Below, one piece after another: positions 1-7,668 of a stretch of 33,622 nucleotides of DNA. The DNA comes from Puniceibacterium antarcticum (GTDB lineage: Bacteria > Pseudomonadota > Alphaproteobacteria > Rhodobacterales > Rhodobacteraceae): positions 1-33,622 of the forward strand of contig NZ_AWWI01000084.1 in assembly GCF_002760615.1 (NCBI RefSeq), read 5' to 3'. Below the pieces are notes generated by a model. That model searched no databases and was not told the origin of the DNA. It was given only the letters and a program-made list of their open reading frames with translations. The translations under genes and the position numbers were made by a program. Position 1 is the stretch's first letter. The number at the start of each line of letters is the position of its first letter.

Positions 1-5
1 GATGA

Positions 6-520
6 ATGAGCGGCGATAGCGTGCCCGCCCAAGCGCCCCTTGTCGTAAACGGATGGTCGATATATGCGCATCCGCTCTTTCTGGACCAGCTCGAAGGGCT
101 GACCCTGGAGGTCGAGGCGCGTAAGGCGCGCGATCCCAAGACTTGGCGCAAGAAAAATTCCACGAAACGGCTGGCCGCCATCTTCAAGCTGGTGACCGAG
201 GCCATACCGGCAGATCCGGGTGCCGCAGCCTTCCGGCAAGGCGGCACACTCGGCGACCCCCGCAAGGGTTCCGGGCGAAATTCTTCCAGCAGTATCGGTT
301 GTTCTACCGCTTCAACAGCGATGCGAAGGTCATCGTGGTGGCATGGGTGAATGACGACAAGACCCTGCGCGCCTACGGCAGCAAGACGGATGCATATGCG
401 ACGTTCAAAGGGATGTTGGAAGATGGCAATCCACCTGACAATTTCGACGCGCTCTTGAAAGAAGCTGCAGCGGCGGACAAGCGGTTCGAGAAATCCCTTG
501 AAGCGGTGCCCGATCGGTAA
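6..520 (+). pseudogene. yhaV: YhaV-family type II toxin, broken by a frameshift
   Basis: YhaV is a RelE-superfamily ribosome-dependent mRNA interferase normally paired with the PrlF antitoxin. The first half (VNGWSIYAHPLF, then RKKNSTKRLAAIFKL and AFRQGGTLGD) is read from the ATG at 6. The second half (FRAKFFQQYRLFYRF, VVAWVNDDKTLRAYGSKTDAY) continues in a different frame and stops at 518-520. The switch lies at about 266-271, within AAGGGTTCCGG. Adding back one GGTT unit gives codons for K-G-W-F-R-A-K-F, the family's expected WFRAKF motif, so loss of one copy of a 4-bp tandem repeat is the simplest explanation. Bases 3-5 (TGA) could be the stop of an upstream prlF outside the window. As it stands the toxin should be inactive, unless this is a sequencing error. 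Family assignment is firm; the deletion mechanism is inferred. Confidence 0.85.
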
Positions 521-614
521 GTGGGCCAGCTTGCTGTGACCCTTTGGCATTATCGTTTACGACGCCACGCTGGAAGATGTAGCATCGGCTGATAATACGG
601 TCGGAGAAAGCACA

Positions 615-779
615 ATGGACGAAACGGAAAAGGATAGGCAGCACCTCGGGCTAGAGGAGCAATGCGCGCCTGACCTCACGGGGCACCGTTTCCCAATTGC
701 TGTGCGCGTTGCAGACATGCCCGATGACCTCGGCAAGCTGCTGGATATCGGGCTCGAGGAGCATTTCCGTGGCCGCTGA
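615..779 (+). CDS. Small hypothetical ORF (54 aa)
   Basis: An open frame begins at ATG 615 (MDETEKDRQHLGLEEQ) and ends LLDIGLEEHFRGR. I do not recognise it. It is acidic, and its end overlaps the start proposed for the RelB-like antitoxin by 11 nt, which would fit translational coupling. It may be a genuine leader gene, the N-terminal remnant of another antitoxin, or chance. A TGATAATAC stretch near 588-596 could be a -10 element for it, but I see no convincing -35. Confidence 0.3.
   Translation: MDETEKDRQHLGLEEQCAPDLTGHRFPIAVRVADMPDDLGKLLDIGLEEHFRGR
756..761 (+). promoter_or_regulatory. Shine-Dalgarno GAGGAG deciding the GTG start at 769
   Basis: GAGGAG lies 7 nt upstream of GTG 769. This supports the short 50-codon reading of the antitoxin over the longer frame that opens at 697, whose extra N-terminal residues (Cys/Ser-rich) do not look like antitoxin sequence. 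Confidence 0.5.
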
Positions 780-921
780 AGCGAATTCGTATGACACGTG
801 GTTTCGCATGAAGGTAAAGGCCGCGCTTGAGGATGCACGCGCCGAAACTTCACAGGTTCAGGTAATGCAGGCCGCACAGGCATTGATTGATGCGAAGCGG
901 CAGGTCGAACCCAAGTCCTGA
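769..921 (+). CDS. Orphan RelB/PaaA2-like antitoxin
   Basis: The 50-aa product contains the pattern NSYDTWFRMKVKAALEDAR followed by VMQAAQALIDAKR. This matches the short antitoxins of the RelB/PaaA2 type (consensus roughly YxxWFRAKVxxALxDPRPxxPHDxVMAEMxAL). Such proteins repress their own operon and neutralise a RelE/ParE-type toxin. No toxin frame follows: the next gene is the large methyltransferase-helicase. The family's PRPxxPHD segment is altered here (AETSQVQ). It is therefore either an orphan, possibly a decoy antitoxin, or a decaying remnant. A GTG start with GAGGAG upstream is chosen. Confidence 0.5.
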   Translation: MAAEANSYDTWFRMKVKAALEDARAETSQVQVMQAAQALIDAKRQVEPKS

Positions 922-958
922 CCAAGCCTTGGAGGTCAGCGCGGTCTGATCCCGTCAC

Positions 959-980
959 CCTGAAAAGTCAAAGCGGGCTT
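959..980 (+). repeat. 22-bp direct repeat, copy 1 (5' of the methyltransferase-helicase)
   Basis: A 22-bp sequence starting CCTGAAAAGTC and ending AAGCGGGCTT. It is identical to 5282-5303 at the end of the same gene. Its core AAAGCGGGCTTT can form a short AAAG/CTTT stem. It lies in the leader of the gene starting at 1024. Confidence 0.8.
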
Positions 981-1023
981 TTTGTCCTTTGGAACTCAGA
1001 CCCTGATCCAAAGGAATATCCCC

Positions 1024-4000
1024 ATGTCCAAGCCCAATCCGGCAAACCCGGCTTTCCCAATCTCCGATACTGACCTCGCCTCTGCGCTAGCGCAGATCTG
1101 CGCGGAGATCGTCCACCAACCCCTGCGCAGCTCAGCGCTGGCGCGCATCATGCGCGAGACGTTTCATGGCAGCGATGCTGGCGGTGCCTGGGACTGGCGC
1201 ATGGCCTATGACCTGATGCAGGCCGCAGCCATCCAGGTTGTGCTGCGTGGGGACAGTGCAGCAGGTGACATCGCCGCTGCAAAGCTGGTTGCCTCACGGC
1301 TGCTGCCGGAAACTCGCCGGTCAGAGCAGCAGATCCGGCTGCAGCAGTTTTCCACGCCGCTGGCATTCGCGGGCCTGGCAGTGCGTGCCGCAGCGATCCG
1401 CAAAGGCGAGACCGTGCTGGAGCCGTCGGCTGGCACAGGTACCCTCGCCGCTTTCGCCGCCCGGGCCGGTGCCACGCTTTTGCTCAACGAGATCGACCCC
1501 TTTCGCCAGCGCCTCCTGCGCGCGGTTTTTGGCGGCGGGGTCACAGGCCATGACGGCGAGCATATCGACGATCTGCTGCAGACGCCGGTTCTACCCGAGG
1601 TCGTGGTGATGAACCCGCCCTTCGCCTCATCGGTCGATCGCTCCCGAGACAAGCACATCGCCGCCAAACATCTCGTCGCGGCGGCAAAGCGCCTGCCACC
1701 CGGTGGGCGGCTGGTGGCGATCATGCCGCCGGGATTCGCGCCCGAACGCGATGCCGCGCATTGGTCACGCGCCTGCGGTCTCCTGACGCCGCGCTTGGCG
1801 TTGACGATGCCGGCGCAGGTCTACCGCACGCTCGGCACCTCTGTCGAAACCCAGCTCATGGTCTTCGACAAGGTGCAGGAAGGCTGCGAGATGATCCGGG
1901 CCAGTGTCCGGGACTTGGATGAAGCCCTTCCTTTTGTCGACGCCGTGGCCGCGACACGGCCCGAGGCGCGCCCCGCACAAAGGGCGGCAGCACGCCCTCA
2001 CGCGCGGCCGGTCGATCCATCCTCTGCCCCGCGCAAGACCCCAGCTGCGCCTGTCGCCGCCTCCAAACCACGGGCCAATGCCGTCCGCCCACTAACTTTC
2101 GAGAGCCTTGAGACCCCGCGCGACAACACGCCCATCTCGGACATCTATGCGCGCTACCGTCCTCAGCGGATTGAGATCGCAGGCGCGCAGGAACATCCCA
2201 CGCCGCTCGTTGAAAGCATCGCCATGGCCTCGGTTGCCCCGCCCATGCCCTCAAACACGGGCAGTGATGACTTGCGCCTGCCCGCAAAGTTGATCGAGGA
2301 GGGAGACCTCTCCGAGGCGCAGCTGGAAACCATCATCATGGCGCATGATGCCCATGGGCGCGACCTGCCCGGTCGGTTTACCATCGATGACGACCAGACC
2401 AAGCTGACGCGCGCCGATGATGACTCGGAGGCCAATGCTTATCGCCTCGGCTATTTCCTCGGCGACGGCACTGGTTGCGGCAAGGGCCGCGAATGCGCGG
2501 GGCTCATCCTAGTGAACTGGCTGGCCGGGCGCAGAAAGGCGATCTGGGTCTCCAAATCCGCCACGCTTATCGAGGACGCGATCCGCGACTGGACCGATCT
2601 CGGCGGCTCGCCCGCCGACATCCAGCCGCTCTCCAAATGGAAACCGGATCAGCCCATCCCGATGGGGGACGGCATCCTGTTCGTGACCTACGCCACGCTG
2701 CGGTCCGCGGGCAAATGCGGCACCACGCGGCTGAGCCAGATCCTCGACTGGATGGGCGAAGACTTTGACGGTGTGCTGGCTTTTGATGAAGCCCATGCCA
2801 TGCAGAACGCGGCAGGCTCCGAGCAGGGCAGGGGGGGCAAACCCTCCCAGCAGGGCCTTGCCGGCCTCCGGCTGCAACTGGCAGCACCCCGCGCTCGCGT
2901 CTTCTACATCTCGGCCACGGGGGCGACGAGCGTGCACAACCTCGCCTATGCCGCGCGTCTCGGTCTCTGGGGGCAGGGGCCGGAATACCCCTTCCCAAGC
3001 CGCGAGAGCTTCGTGTCGGCGATGGAGGCAGGCGGTGTCGCGGCCATGGAGGTGGTCGCGCGCGATCTCAAGGCGCTCGGGCTTTACACAGCCCGTGCCC
3101 TCAGCTTCGATGGGGTGGAGTATGACGTGCTCGAACACGCGCTGACCCCGGCTCAGATCGAGATCTACGACGCCTATGCGGGAGCATTTCGGACGATCCA
3201 CCACAATCTCGAAGCGGCGTTGACCGCGACTGGCGTCAACGATGCCTCGGGCGAGACCAATGCCTCGGTCGCACGCGCCTCGGCCAAGTCCCGCTTCGAG
3301 AGCACGAAACAGCGTTTCTTCAACCATCTCCTGATGGGCATGAAGGCCCCGACCATCATCCGCGCGATCAAGGACGATCTGGCGGCGGGCAAGGCTTGCG
3401 TCATCCAGGTGGTCTCAACGGGTGAGAGCCTGCTGAAGCGCCGGCTTGAAACGATGGACCCCGAGGACGAGCTGGTCGAGGGCGCGCTAACGCCGCGCGA
3501 CTACGTGCTGGGCTACCTCGAACAGGCCTTCCCGATCCATGCGCAAAAGCTGGTCGAGATCGACGGCAATATGGTGGCGGAACCTTTGCGGGATGAGACC
3601 GGCGCGCTGGTTGTCTCGCGCGAGGCGCTCGCCCTGCGCGATGCAGCAATGATGGAGTTGATGACGCTGGCGCCGATCCCCTCGGCGCTCGATCAGATCC
3701 TCTGGGCCTTTGGCGACGAGGCCGTGGCTGAAGTCACGGGCCGGTCGATCCGGCCCCTCAAGGCGGCGGATGGTCATCTTTTCATCGAGAAGCGCGCCGC
3801 CAGCAGCAATTCGTCCGAGACCCAAGCCTTCATGGACGGCGAGAAGGATATCCTGATCTTCTCCGATGCAGGCGGCACGGGCCGGTCCTATCACGCGGCG
3901 CAAACGGCGAAGAACCAGAAACGGCGGCGGCACTACCTGCTGGAGCCCGGCTGGCGCGCGGATGCGGCCATCCAGGGGCTGGGCCGCACGCATCGCTCTG

Positions 4001-5286
4001 CCCAGGTCAGCGCGCCGTTCTTCCGTGTTTGCACCTCCGATGTGCATGGCGAGAAACGCTTCACGTCGACAATCGCCAAGCGCCTCGACCAGCTGGGGGC
4101 CCTGACCAAGGGTCAGCGCGAGACCGGCTCGCAGGGCATGTTCCGGGAGGAGGACAATCTCGAAAGCCCGATCGCGCGGGCCGCACTACGTGGGTATTTC
4201 GCCGATCTTGCCGCCGGGCGCGCTGAGGCGATGAGCTACGAGAGCTTCACCGACTGGACGGCCCTGCGGCTGATCGACAAGGACGGGGTGCTCCTTGAGG
4301 AGCTTCCCCCGATCCAGCGGTTTCTCAACCGGGTGCTGGCCCTTCCCATCCACATGCAGAACGCGCTCTTTGCCGAGTTCATGCGCCGGATTGCCGATCA
4401 GACTGAACGGGCGCGCGCGGCGGGCACGCTCGATCTCGGCGTGGAAACCCTGCGCGGCGAAAAGATCGAACAGGTCTCCACCGAGGATCTCTGGACCTGC
4501 CCGAAATCCGGTGCTGTCACGCGGATCATCGGGCTCAAGGTAACCGACCCGGTCCACGTCCTTGGGGCCGAAGAGGCCATATCGCGCAATCCCGACAAGC
4601 TCCCCATGGTCAACCGAGCTTCGGGTCGCGCGGCGCTCATCTCGGCGCGGCCCATGCAGATGTATGACGAGGACATCGTCACGCTGATGCGCAAGGTGGT
4701 GCGGCCAAACGGGTCGAGCTATCTCGAAGAGGCACGGTTCGAGTCCTCGGCTTGGGAAGACATTGAGCGGCCCGAGTTCACCCAGCTTTGGGACGCAGAG
4801 GCTGCGTCCCTGCCAAAAACCACCACGACCAAGCTCTACCTGCTGACCGGGCTGCTGCTGCCGATCTGGAAGGACATTCCGAGCACCAATGAGCGCATCT
4901 ACCGGGTCACGCCCGATGGGGCGACCGCCATGATCGGGCGCACGCTGAGCGAGGAAGGGGCGGCCGCGCTGCGCGCCCGCTTCCTCGTCTCCAACCCGCA
5001 AACGCCGCATGAGATGCTGACCGCTGTCCTCGGCACCACCGCGCCGGTCGATCTGGGCCGGGGTCTGAACCTGACCCGTCGCCGCGTCGCAGGCGAGATG
5101 CGGCTTGAGTTGGGCGGTGTGGACCGGGGTATGATCGACGGCCTCAAAGCCCTTGGCTGTTTCACCGAGATCATCGCCTTCCAGTTGCGGGTATTCCTGC
5201 CGCATGGGGACGGAATCGACACGGGGAGCATTCTGGCCCGGATCGTGGGGCAGCGAGCCGCTAGAGCGGCAGAACAAGCTGCCTGA
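1024..5286 (+). CDS. Strawberry notch-like methyltransferase-helicase fusion
   Basis: A 1420-aa protein of the bacterial strawberry-notch (Sno) type, common on alphaproteobacterial mobile elements. An N-terminal SAM-dependent methyltransferase-like domain carries motif I (E133-P-S-A-G-T-G-T) and motif IV (N197-P-P-F). A Pro/Ala-rich linker covers about residues 310-360. The helicase core follows, with Walker A GDGTGCGKGRE at 480-490, DEAH at 588-591, and C-terminal motif VI QGLGRTHRS from residue 984. The Sno C-terminal domain runs to about 1420. The likely role is ATP-dependent nucleic-acid remodelling linked to DNA base modification, perhaps protecting the element after transfer; this is inferred. 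ATG 1024 is preferred (AAGGAA 9-14 nt upstream) over the in-frame TTG at 982. Exact 22-bp repeats lie before the start and across the stop. Confidence 0.85.
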   Translation: MSKPNPANPAFPISDTDLASALAQICAEIVHQPLRSSALARIMRETFHGSDAGGAWDWRMAYDLMQAAAIQVVLRGDSAAGDIAAAKLVASRLLPETRRSEQQIRLQQFSTPLAFAGLAVRAAAIRKGETVLEPSAGTGTLAAFAARAGATLLLNEIDPFRQRLLRAVFGGGVTGHDGEHIDDLLQTPVLPEVVVMNPPFASSVDRSRDKHIAAKHLVAAAKRLPPGGRLVAIMPPGFAPERDAAHWSRACGLLTPRLALTMPAQVYRTLGTSVETQLMVFDKVQEGCEMIRASVRDLDEALPFVDAVAATRPEARPAQRAAARPHARPVDPSSAPRKTPAAPVAASKPRANAVRPLTFESLETPRDNTPISDIYARYRPQRIEIAGAQEHPTPLVESIAMASVAPPMPSNTGSDDLRLPAKLIEEGDLSEAQLETIIMAHDAHGRDLPGRFTIDDDQTKLTRADDDSEANAYRLGYFLGDGTGCGKGRECAGLILVNWLAGRRKAIWVSKSATLIEDAIRDWTDLGGSPADIQPLSKWKPDQPIPMGDGILFVTYATLRSAGKCGTTRLSQILDWMGEDFDGVLAFDEAHAMQNAAGSEQGRGGKPSQQGLAGLRLQLAAPRARVFYISATGATSVHNLAYAARLGLWGQGPEYPFPSRESFVSAMEAGGVAAMEVVARDLKALGLYTARALSFDGVEYDVLEHALTPAQIEIYDAYAGAFRTIHHNLEAALTATGVNDASGETNASVARASAKSRFESTKQRFFNHLLMGMKAPTIIRAIKDDLAAGKACVIQVVSTGESLLKRRLETMDPEDELVEGALTPRDYVLGYLEQAFPIHAQKLVEIDGNMVAEPLRDETGALVVSREALALRDAAMMELMTLAPIPSALDQILWAFGDEAVAEVTGRSIRPLKAADGHLFIEKRAASSNSSETQAFMDGEKDILIFSDAGGTGRSYHAAQTAKNQKRRRHYLLEPGWRADAAIQGLGRTHRSAQVSAPFFRVCTSDVHGEKRFTSTIAKRLDQLGALTKGQRETGSQGMFREEDNLESPIARAALRGYFADLAAGRAEAMSYESFTDWTALRLIDKDGVLLEELPPIQRFLNRVLALPIHMQNALFAEFMRRIADQTERARAAGTLDLGVETLRGEKIEQVSTEDLWTCPKSGAVTRIIGLKVTDPVHVLGAEEAISRNPDKLPMVNRASGRAALISARPMQMYDEDIVTLMRKVVRPNGSSYLEEARFESSAWEDIERPEFTQLWDAEAASLPKTTTTKLYLLTGLLLPIWKDIPSTNERIYRVTPDGATAMIGRTLSEEGAAALRARFLVSNPQTPHEMLTAVLGTTAPVDLGRGLNLTRRRVAGEMRLELGGVDRGMIDGLKALGCFTEIIAFQLRVFLPHGDGIDTGSILARIVGQRAARAAEQAA

Positions 5287-5303
5287 AAAGTCAAAGCGGG
5301 CTT
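5282..5303 (+). repeat. 22-bp direct repeat, copy 2 (overlaps the stop of the methyltransferase-helicase)
   Basis: Identical to 959-980. The TGA inside it (5284-5286) is the stop codon of the Sno-like gene. The remainder forms the start of the 120-nt leader of the DUF6878 gene. Related degenerate sequences with CGGGTTTC (6311-6318) and GCAGGCCTTCTG (6683-6694) occur in the next leaders. Confidence 0.8.
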
Positions 5304-5407
5304 CTGGTCGAGCGTCGCGGATCGGGGTTTGCCCGGTCTGCGCTTTCCGGGCGCGCTCTGACCAGTGCCACGCCAGGCCCCCCAAATTCAGACAAGAGGA
5401 CAGACCC

Positions 5408-5794
5408 ATGACCAATCCCCAGATCGACTATGCCGCAATGGCGGCTCAGTGGCGTGCAGAGCGCGAAACCACCTTGAAGGCATCCCGAACGGAGCTGCTC
5501 GCGCAACTACGTGCGCTTGGCATCAGCGAGGTCACTGCCGAATACGAAGGCTATGGCGACTCCGGCAATGTCGAGGATGTGACGGTGCAGCCTGCAGAGG
5601 TCCAACTGCCGGAGGCGCTTGCCACAGAGGTTGGCGACTTCGCCTGGTCGCTCGCCTATCACCATCACCCGGGGTTCGAAAACAACGAGGGTGGCTACGG
5701 CACGCTGACCTGGGACTTGCGCAACGACAGCATCATCCTCGATCACGCGGACCGCTATGTCGAATGCTCGCACAGCTATGTCGAGGGTCTTTGA
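5408..5794 (+). CDS. DUF6878 family protein
   Basis: A 128-aa soluble acidic protein. Recognisable elements are YEGYGDSGN near residues 43-51, PEALATEVGDFAWSLAYHHHPGFENNEGGYG in the middle, and a C-terminal HSYVEGL; I associate these with DUF6878, a function-unknown family of Rhodobacterales mobile elements. The start ATG 5408 is backed by AAGAGGA at 5394-5400. It follows the Sno-like gene and ends 1 nt before the DUF6915 start, so the two are almost certainly cotranscribed and translationally coupled. The His-rich middle could bind metal, but this is not demonstrated. Confidence 0.75.
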   Translation: MTNPQIDYAAMAAQWRAERETTLKASRTELLAQLRALGISEVTAEYEGYGDSGNVEDVTVQPAEVQLPEALATEVGDFAWSLAYHHHPGFENNEGGYGTLTWDLRNDSIILDHADRYVECSHSYVEGL

Positions 5795-5795
5795 G

Positions 5796-6257
5796 ATGGC
5801 CCATCCGCTTCATCATGCCGAAAGCTCCGCCCGGAAATTCGGCGGGGTGCCGTCTGACTATCAGGCTGTGCACGATTGGTTTGACGCCTCAAAAGAGCAC
5901 CTCGCGCTCTTCACGCACCGAGCCATGCGCCATCATGCCCAAGGCCTGTTTGAAGCCGAACGTGTCTTCGGCCTGACCCTGACCAATAGCGCAGGTCGGG
6001 ACATTCCCGTGCGCTGGATCGGCGAGCAGCATGTCCGCGAAGACTGTCAGGGCCGTATCCCGAGCATGGCGGACTGGCTGCGACGGATACAGCCCGAGCC
6101 ATGGATGGCCAATGGCCACATCGACCGGCATGCCGGCGATGAGCCCTGCGGCGATCCAAGGGCCGCCTGGGCCTCCGAGGTCGCCGCCGGAAGAACGGTT
6201 CTTGGCCTGAAGGATTGGATGGCGTCGCGCGCGACGCAAGCTACGCAAGGTGCCTGA
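5796..6257 (+). CDS. DUF6915 family protein
   Basis: A 153-aa protein whose first ~105 residues fit DUF6915: MAHPLHHAESSARKFGG, the segment DYQAVHDWFDASKEHLALF, the HRAMRHHAQG helix, TNSAGRDIPVRWIGEQHVRED and IPSMADWLRRIQPEPWM. The remaining ~48 residues (DRHAGDEPCGDPR onward) extend beyond the compact family length I know and look unrelated. ATG 5796 begins 1 nt after the DUF6878 stop; the in-frame start at 5757 would lie inside the previous gene. Function unknown; many conserved His and Arg residues suggest a metal- or nucleic-acid-linked role, which is only a guess. Confidence 0.75.
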   Translation: MAHPLHHAESSARKFGGVPSDYQAVHDWFDASKEHLALFTHRAMRHHAQGLFEAERVFGLTLTNSAGRDIPVRWIGEQHVREDCQGRIPSMADWLRRIQPEPWMANGHIDRHAGDEPCGDPRAAWASEVAAGRTVLGLKDWMASRATQATQGA

Positions 6258-6292
6258 CAGCTCTCGGCCGTTAGCCAAACGAATGCTGCATG

Positions 6293-6318
6293 GAAGCCCG
6301 GTCGGAAGATCGGGTTTC
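6293..6318 (+). other. Hairpin in the leader of the 76-aa gene
   Basis: GAAGCCCG (6293-6300) pairs with CGGGTTTC (6311-6318) through one G-U pair, around a 10-nt loop, followed by TTGCATCTTTT. It could be a weak terminator after the DUF6915 gene or a leader structure. It shares the CGGGYTTC motif with the 22-bp repeats upstream. Confidence 0.45.
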
Positions 6319-6356
6319 TTGCATCTTTTCCCACCATTCCTCGTCTGGAGGATCTC

Positions 6357-6587
6357 ATGACACTCGAAGTCATCAAGGCCGCCGTCGATGCCGGCCAGAC
6401 CGTGCACTGGGCCAATACCGCCTACGTTGTGCACAAGGACCGGGTCGGTCAGTATCTCATCACCTATCTGCCGAACGGAAACTGCATCGGCCTGACCCAC
6501 CGGAGCGGGCACCGGTTGAACGGGGATGAGGCGGAGTTCTTCCTCGTGCGATCGGAGGACGGCGCGGAAAATCCGGGCAGACAATAA
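6357..6587 (+). CDS. Small hypothetical protein (76 aa)
   Basis: Starts MTLEVIKAAVDAGQTVHWANT and contains the beta-rich stretch YVVHKDRVGQYLITYLPNGN followed by CIGLTHRSGHRLNGDEAEFFL. I do not recognise a named family. The start ATG 6357 has a strong GGAGG about 6-10 nt upstream. It lies between DUF6915 and DUF736 genes on the same strand, with its own ~100-nt leader. It is soluble with no signal peptide and is probably part of the same backbone accessory block. Confidence 0.7.
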   Translation: MTLEVIKAAVDAGQTVHWANTAYVVHKDRVGQYLITYLPNGNCIGLTHRSGHRLNGDEAEFFLVRSEDGAENPGRQ

Positions 6588-6783
6588 AGACCAGACGGGC
6601 AGGGGAGGGGCGTAGCACCCGGAGGCGCGGGGGCATTCCCACTCGGACGGCAGCTCTGACCCGTAGGCGGGGCTGAAAGGAAAGCAGGCCTTCTGATTTG
6701 TGATCCCTCAAGGGGTCGAGAAAGCAATCCCGGATGCGCTGGCAAGGATGTCAGGCACCGGCCAATCCAAAAGGAACCATCCC
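6588..6783 (+). other. Non-coding leader before the DUF736 gene, with degenerate repeat copy
   Basis: 196 nt without a supportable gene. At about 6672-6698 it contains CTGAAAGGAAAGCAGGCC followed by TTCTGATTT, a diverged version of the 22-bp repeat that leads the Sno-like and DUF6878 genes. AAGGAA just before the downstream ATG acts as ribosome binding site, as it does at 1010-1015. The recurrence suggests a shared leader element rather than coincidence. Confidence 0.4.
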
Positions 6784-7512
6784 ATGTTCGCAGGAACCCT
6801 CACCCGCAATGTCGAGACCGCAGCCGCTCAGTACACCGGCATGATCCACTCGACGCGATTTGACATCGCCATCCAACTTGAAACCCGCCCGAAGATGTCC
6901 GCGCGCAGCCCGGATTTTGACGTGACGGCGATCAACAAATCAGGCCGCAAGGTGCGCATCGGCACGGCCTGGAACGAGACCGGCAATACCAGCGGCAACC
7001 CCTACATCTCGATGCAGATCGATGTCGGCCTCGGCCCGTTCCGGGTCAACGCGGTGCAGACGAAAGAGGCGCGCGCAGCCCAGAGCGGCGAGTTCGAGAT
7101 CATCCCGCTGGTCTCGAATGGCCTGATGAAATCCGGCTCGATCTCGGGCGAACTCACCGCCATGGACGCCGACAACGCCTTCACCGGCTACATCGCCAAC
7201 ATGATGTTCGATCTGGAGTTTATGCTGATCGAGAACAGCTACAAATCCGAGGAGACCCACCCCGATTACCGCATCGAGGTCAGCTCGCCCCGGGGCACAT
7301 CGATCCGCGTCGGCTCGGCCTGGATGACGAAAAGCAGCCGCACGGGAAACGACTACCTGTCGCTGCTGATCAACACGCCCGATGGCGACCTGCGCGTCAA
7401 CGCCGTGCAGAACGAAGAACAGCGCGGCGGGCAGACCTTCTCGATCATCCCGTTCATCGACAGTGGTGAGCAGCCGCAGGATGCAGGCACGGGGCTGTCG
7501 CTGGTCGCCTAA
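6784..7512 (+). CDS. Tandem DUF736 protein
   Basis: A 242-aa protein made of two DUF736-like modules; single-module DUF736 proteins are about 100 aa. Module 1 (about 1-105) holds FAGTLTRN, DFDVTAINKSGRKVRIGTAW and NPYISMQIDVGLGPFRVNAVQ. Module 2 (about 118-232) repeats the order with SGELTAMDADNAFTGYIANM, DYRIEVSSPRGTSIRVGSAW and NDYLSLLINTPDGDLRVNAVQ. Each ends in an IIP segment (FEIIPLV, FSIIPFI). DUF736 genes are common next to conjugation loci in alphaproteobacteria and have no settled function. The gene is the last of the block and is followed by a strong terminator. Confidence 0.8.
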   Translation: MFAGTLTRNVETAAAQYTGMIHSTRFDIAIQLETRPKMSARSPDFDVTAINKSGRKVRIGTAWNETGNTSGNPYISMQIDVGLGPFRVNAVQTKEARAAQSGEFEIIPLVSNGLMKSGSISGELTAMDADNAFTGYIANMMFDLEFMLIENSYKSEETHPDYRIEVSSPRGTSIRVGSAWMTKSSRTGNDYLSLLINTPDGDLRVNAVQNEEQRGGQTFSIIPFIDSGEQPQDAGTGLSLVA

Positions 7513-7543
7513 TCGGCGCGCGAGGGGGAGACGATCTGAACCC

Positions 7544-7577
7544 AAAGGGGAACCGTGGGATCACGGTTCCCCTTTTT
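7544..7577 (+). terminator. Strong rho-independent terminator after the DUF736 gene
   Basis: Perfect 14-bp stem AAAGGGGAACCGTG (7544-7557) and CACGGTTCCCCTTT (7562-7575) around a GGAT tetraloop, with a T-run continuing to 7577. It closes the plus-strand backbone block. It is nearly symmetric (A-run on the other strand), so it could work in both directions. Confidence 0.9.
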
Positions 7578-7609
7578 CCATGTCCGTTGGCGTGAAGGAC
7601 GGCACCCGC

Positions 7610-7637
7610 TTGCGATCAGTTGCAAATGCGATACAAT
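7610..7637 (+). promoter_or_regulatory. Putative sigma70-type promoter
   Basis: TTGCGA (7610-7615), a 16-nt spacer and TACAAT (7632-7637), lying in a locally AT-rich stretch directly after the terminator and ahead of the gene starting at 7669. Assigned from consensus resemblance only. Confidence 0.45.
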
Positions 7638-7668
7638 AATATATTCACGTAATATCGAGGGCGGGCGC

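Noticed and set aside
4186-5415. 409-aa open frame on the minus strand
   Set aside because: Lies wholly opposite the Sno-like gene with recognised motifs; its translation is Arg/Gly/Pro-rich with no family features, typical of an antisense shadow in GC-rich DNA.
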